DNA of 7,427 nt, from the NCBI GenBank assembly GCA_009787175.1, contig WRGM01000099.1:1-7427 (forward strand), in the 5' to 3' direction. The notes below the pieces were generated by a model. The model did no database searches. It had not been told where the DNA came from and worked only from the letters and a program-made list of their open reading frames with translations. The first letter of the stretch is position 1, and every line of letters begins with the position of its first letter. This document shows, piece after piece, positions 6,079 to 7,427 of this stretch. The DNA comes from Candidatus Bathycorpusculum fermentans. GTDB taxonomy: Archaea; Thermoproteota; Bathyarchaeia; Bathyarchaeales; Bathycorpusculaceae. Both the position numbers and the translations under genes were made by a program.

Positions 6079-6741
6079 ATGAATGAGAAAGAGAAGCTAA
6101 AAGCTCTCGTAATACAAATGTGTTGCGAGGGAAAAATGACGGTGAAAGAGGGCGCGATGCGGCTGAAATTGTCCGAACGCCAAGTGAAAAATTTGAAACG
6201 GAGGGTTAAAGAATTTGGCATCGAATCTATCTTGCATAGAAATTGTGGACGGCAGCCAACGCGAACCTTGTTACCTGAAATACAGCAAGAAATTATGGAA
6301 ATTAAGGCGCGGCCCGAGTATGCGAAAGTGAATTTTTTTCATTTTTGCGAAGAATTAAAAACTGAATTTGGCATAAAAGTCAGCTACTCCGCGCTTCGCA
6401 ATTTACTAATTGCGAACGGCATAAAAAGCCCGAAAACACGCCGAAAACGAAAAGTTAAGCATCCTCGACGTGAACGCAGGGAGCGTTTTGGCGAGCTTTT
6501 GCAGACGGACGCAACCCCTTACGACTGGTATGGAATCGGCGCAAAATCCACTATTCACGCGTTTATTGACGACGCAACTGGCAAGCTCACAGGACTGTAT
6601 ATGTGTAAAAATGAGTGCTATGAAGGTTATGCGCAAATTACGCGTCAAACGTTGCAAAAAATGGTATTCCGCTTGCGATTTATGCTGATGGGCTTTCGAT
6701 GTTTTTCTCAAATGAGAAACTCTCTATTGAGGATGAATTAG
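6079..6741 (+). CDS. transposase N-terminal segment (ISNCY/IS1202-like), frameshifted
   Basis: Encodes the DNA-binding half and first catalytic residue of the transposase. A helix-turn-helix lies at about 20-42 (MTVKEGAMRLKLSERQVKNL), then GRQPTRTL, a second winged-helix-like part (about 65-115), a very basic linker (RRKRKVKHPRRERRERF) and the start of the integrase core with D144 in LLQTDATPYDWYG and FIDDATGKLTG. ATG 6079 has GAGG 6 bases upstream and starts where family members start; an in-frame ATG at 6034 would add 15 residues lying inside the tandem repeat. True similarity ends at K194 (6658-6660). The last 27 codons to 6741 are out of frame and meaningless. A -1 shift in the A6 run at 6656-6661 restores NGIPLAIYADG. 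Confidence 0.85.
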   Translation: MNEKEKLKALVIQMCCEGKMTVKEGAMRLKLSERQVKNLKRRVKEFGIESILHRNCGRQPTRTLLPEIQQEIMEIKARPEYAKVNFFHFCEELKTEFGIKVSYSALRNLLIANGIKSPKTRRKRKVKHPRRERRERFGELLQTDATPYDWYGIGAKSTIHAFIDDATGKLTGLYMCKNECYEGYAQITRQTLQKMVFRLRFMLMGFRCFSQMRNSLLRMN

Positions 6742-7001
6742 CCGGAAAAATGCGCAAATTGACGCAATATGGCGAGGTTTTATCGGGTTTGGGAACACAA
6801 TTAATTCACGCGCGTTCGCCGCAAGCAAAAGGACGTGCGGAGCGACTTTGGGAGACGTTGCAGAGCCGTTTGCCAGTCGAGTTTGCCAAAAGAAATATTA
6901 AGACGGACGCACAAGCAAATGCGTTTTTATTTGAATATATTGAGCTTTTTAACATTCGTTTTGGAGCGCCGCCAACAAAAAAAAAGAAAACGCATTCATG
7001 A
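6660..7001 (+). CDS. transposase middle segment (DDE core), no start of its own
   Basis: Continues the integrase core in the -1 frame. It supplies the second catalytic residue, D204 in IYADG, and the third, E255 in SPQAKGRAERLWETLQ, both strongly typical of IS1202-like transposases, followed by ANAFLFEYIELFNIRFG. The first 13 codons lie before the ATG at 6699, which has no good SD, so the piece is probably made only by fusion with the N-terminal segment. Similarity runs to about K303; a short tail (KTHS) then ends at the stop 6999-7001. The A9 run 6977-6985 followed by G forms an in-frame A AAA AAG heptamer (6980-6986), from which a -1 step enters the last segment. Confidence 0.8.
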   Translation, partial: NGIPLAIYADGLSMFFSNEKLSIEDELAGKMRKLTQYGEVLSGLGTQLIHARSPQAKGRAERLWETLQSRLPVEFAKRNIKTDAQANAFLFEYIELFNIRFGAPPTKKKKTHS

Positions 7002-7312
7002 AATGTCCCAAGGGATTGAATTTGGACACGCTGCTTGCGTGGAGAACGACAAGAATTGTTGATAACAGCGGGTGTTTTTCGTTCGATGGTGTGATTTGCA
7101 AATGCAATGTTAAGGACATTTCGCTCAAAGCGAAAGTGGAAATTTTGGTCAGCGTTAAGTTGGGCGTAAAAGTGCGCTATCAAGGGCATTTGTATGTGCC
7201 GATGCCCATTTTAGACGCAAAAAACCGTCAAATCTTCGGCTCAAGCATTCAAACGATTTTTGCACAATTTGTACAGAAAAATTGCTTGAGGAACGAAAAG
7301 TTGGCGGTATAA
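6980..7312 (+). CDS. transposase C-terminal segment, entered by -1 shift
   Basis: After the slippery run the frame reads KKENAFMKCP and continues to the stop at 7310-7312. WRTTRIVDNSGCFSFDGVI matches the C-terminal beta domain of ISNCY/IS1202-like transposases (consensus like R-x-V-D-N-x-G-C-F-S-F-x-G). The remainder (VEILVSVKLGVKVRYQGHLYVPMP, given as anchors VEILVSVK and VRYQGHLY) also fits. An ATG at 6998 is in frame but has no SD and lies inside the conserved domain, so independent expression is unlikely. The family normally has one continuous gene, so either recoding, a real deletion of one A, or an under-called homopolymer explains the break. Confidence 0.75.
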   Translation, partial: KKENAFMKCPKGLNLDTLLAWRTTRIVDNSGCFSFDGVICKCNVKDISLKAKVEILVSVKLGVKVRYQGHLYVPMPILDAKNRQIFGSSIQTIFAQFVQKNCLRNEKLAV

Positions 7313-7378
7313 ATTATTCGAGAGTGTTTACTTATAGGTAGTTTTTCGGTATTTTGGTCTCTGTAAGGTGGTAAGTGT

Positions 7379-7427
7379 GTGAAAAATGATGAAGAAATAC
7401 GTGACTTAACCATTAAAAAGAACCGTT
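7379..7427 (+). CDS. start of an unidentified gene, cut by window edge
   Basis: A plausible gene begins with GTG at 7379-7381 and stays open for 16 codons to the edge, reading VKNDEEIRDLTIKKNR (first residue Met in practice). GGTGG at 7367-7371 lies 7 bases upstream as an SD, and a TATA-like TTTACTTATA at 7327-7336 would give a leader of about 20 bases. The piece is too short to identify. It does not resemble the missing N-terminus of YbjQ, which would in any case lie on the other strand. Confidence 0.5.
   Translation, partial: MKNDEEIRDLTIKKNR

Larger units (their letters stand above)
5987..7338 (+). mobile_element. insertion sequence, ISNCY/IS1202-like, ends approximate
   Basis: The element carries one DDE transposase gene read left to right. 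The left limit is placed where the YbjQ gene is interrupted and the tandem repeat starts. The right limit is a guess just past the transposase stop at 7312. Joining three frame segments (6079-6660, 6660-6982, 6980-7312) gives a continuous protein of about 411 aa with an N-terminal helix-turn-helix, then catalytic D144, D204 and E255 and a family-typical C-terminal domain. Its base composition is clearly richer in G and C than neighbouring genes, which suggests transfer. No perfect terminal inverted repeat or target duplication was found; ATAGGTA occurs at 6019-6025 and 7334-7340, but the left copy lies inside the tandem repeat. Confidence 0.7.

Noticed and set aside
6019..7340. ATAGGTA at 6019-6025 and 7334-7340 as target-site duplication
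   Set aside because: The left copy lies within the tandem repeat and the sequences inward of the two copies are not inverted repeats of each other; a 7-base match in AT-rich DNA is expected by chance.
7313..7427. Missing N-terminal part of YbjQ on the minus strand after the element
   Set aside because: One minus frame is open, but its translation (KSRISSSFFTHLPPYRDQ region) does not resemble the YbjQ N-terminus.

Overview
This looks like a chromosomal segment of an archaeon. The coding content points there: a UPF0147 protein, a Sjogren's/scleroderma autoantigen 1 (p27-type) zinc-ribbon protein, an archaeal-style HD phosphohydrolase and an archaeal-style dTMP kinase. AT-rich TATA-like boxes lie about 25 bases before plausible transcript starts, several genes have short leaders with Shine-Dalgarno (SD) sequences, and GTG/TTG starts are used. 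The overall feel is of a moderately AT-rich Bathyarchaeia/Thermoproteota genome, but that rank is inferred and untested.

Layout. Positions 1-330 carry no convincing gene. A minus-strand HD-domain phosphohydrolase (331-1611) and a plus-strand dTMP kinase (1698-2294) diverge from an 86-bp promoter region; both products act on the nucleotide pool. A two-sided terminator at 2294-2324 separates tmk from a minus-strand ABC exporter operon: ATPase (3433-4401) then ABC-2 permease (2327-3430), 2 bp apart. A strong BRE/TATA promoter precedes the operon, with a 16-bp palindrome upstream of it. Next come two minus-strand genes, an unrecognised 168-aa protein (4511-5017) and the 122-aa zinc-ribbon protein (5029-5397, TTG start). 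They diverge from the UPF0147 gene (5479-5757) across an 81-bp region with a nearly symmetric TATA box.

Right-hand third. A YbjQ/UPF0145-type gene (5785-5997, minus) keeps only its C-terminal two thirds. It is cut off exactly where an imperfect 30-bp tandem repeat begins (5987-6045). The repeat leads into an insertion sequence with an ISNCY/IS1202-like DDE transposase. The transposase frame is broken twice, each time needing a -1 shift in a run of A (A6 at 6656-6661, A9 at 6977-6985). The second site has the form A AAA AAG, with an upstream GGAG and a downstream potential stem, much like a programmed -1 frameshift signal. After the element a new plus-strand gene appears to begin at GTG 7379 and runs off the window.

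I see no defence system, CRISPR array, tRNA or rRNA. The most interesting points are the dnaX-like slippery site in the transposase, the truncated YbjQ at the element border with its tandem repeat, the zinc ribbon lacking its fourth cysteine, and the two compact divergent promoter regions.
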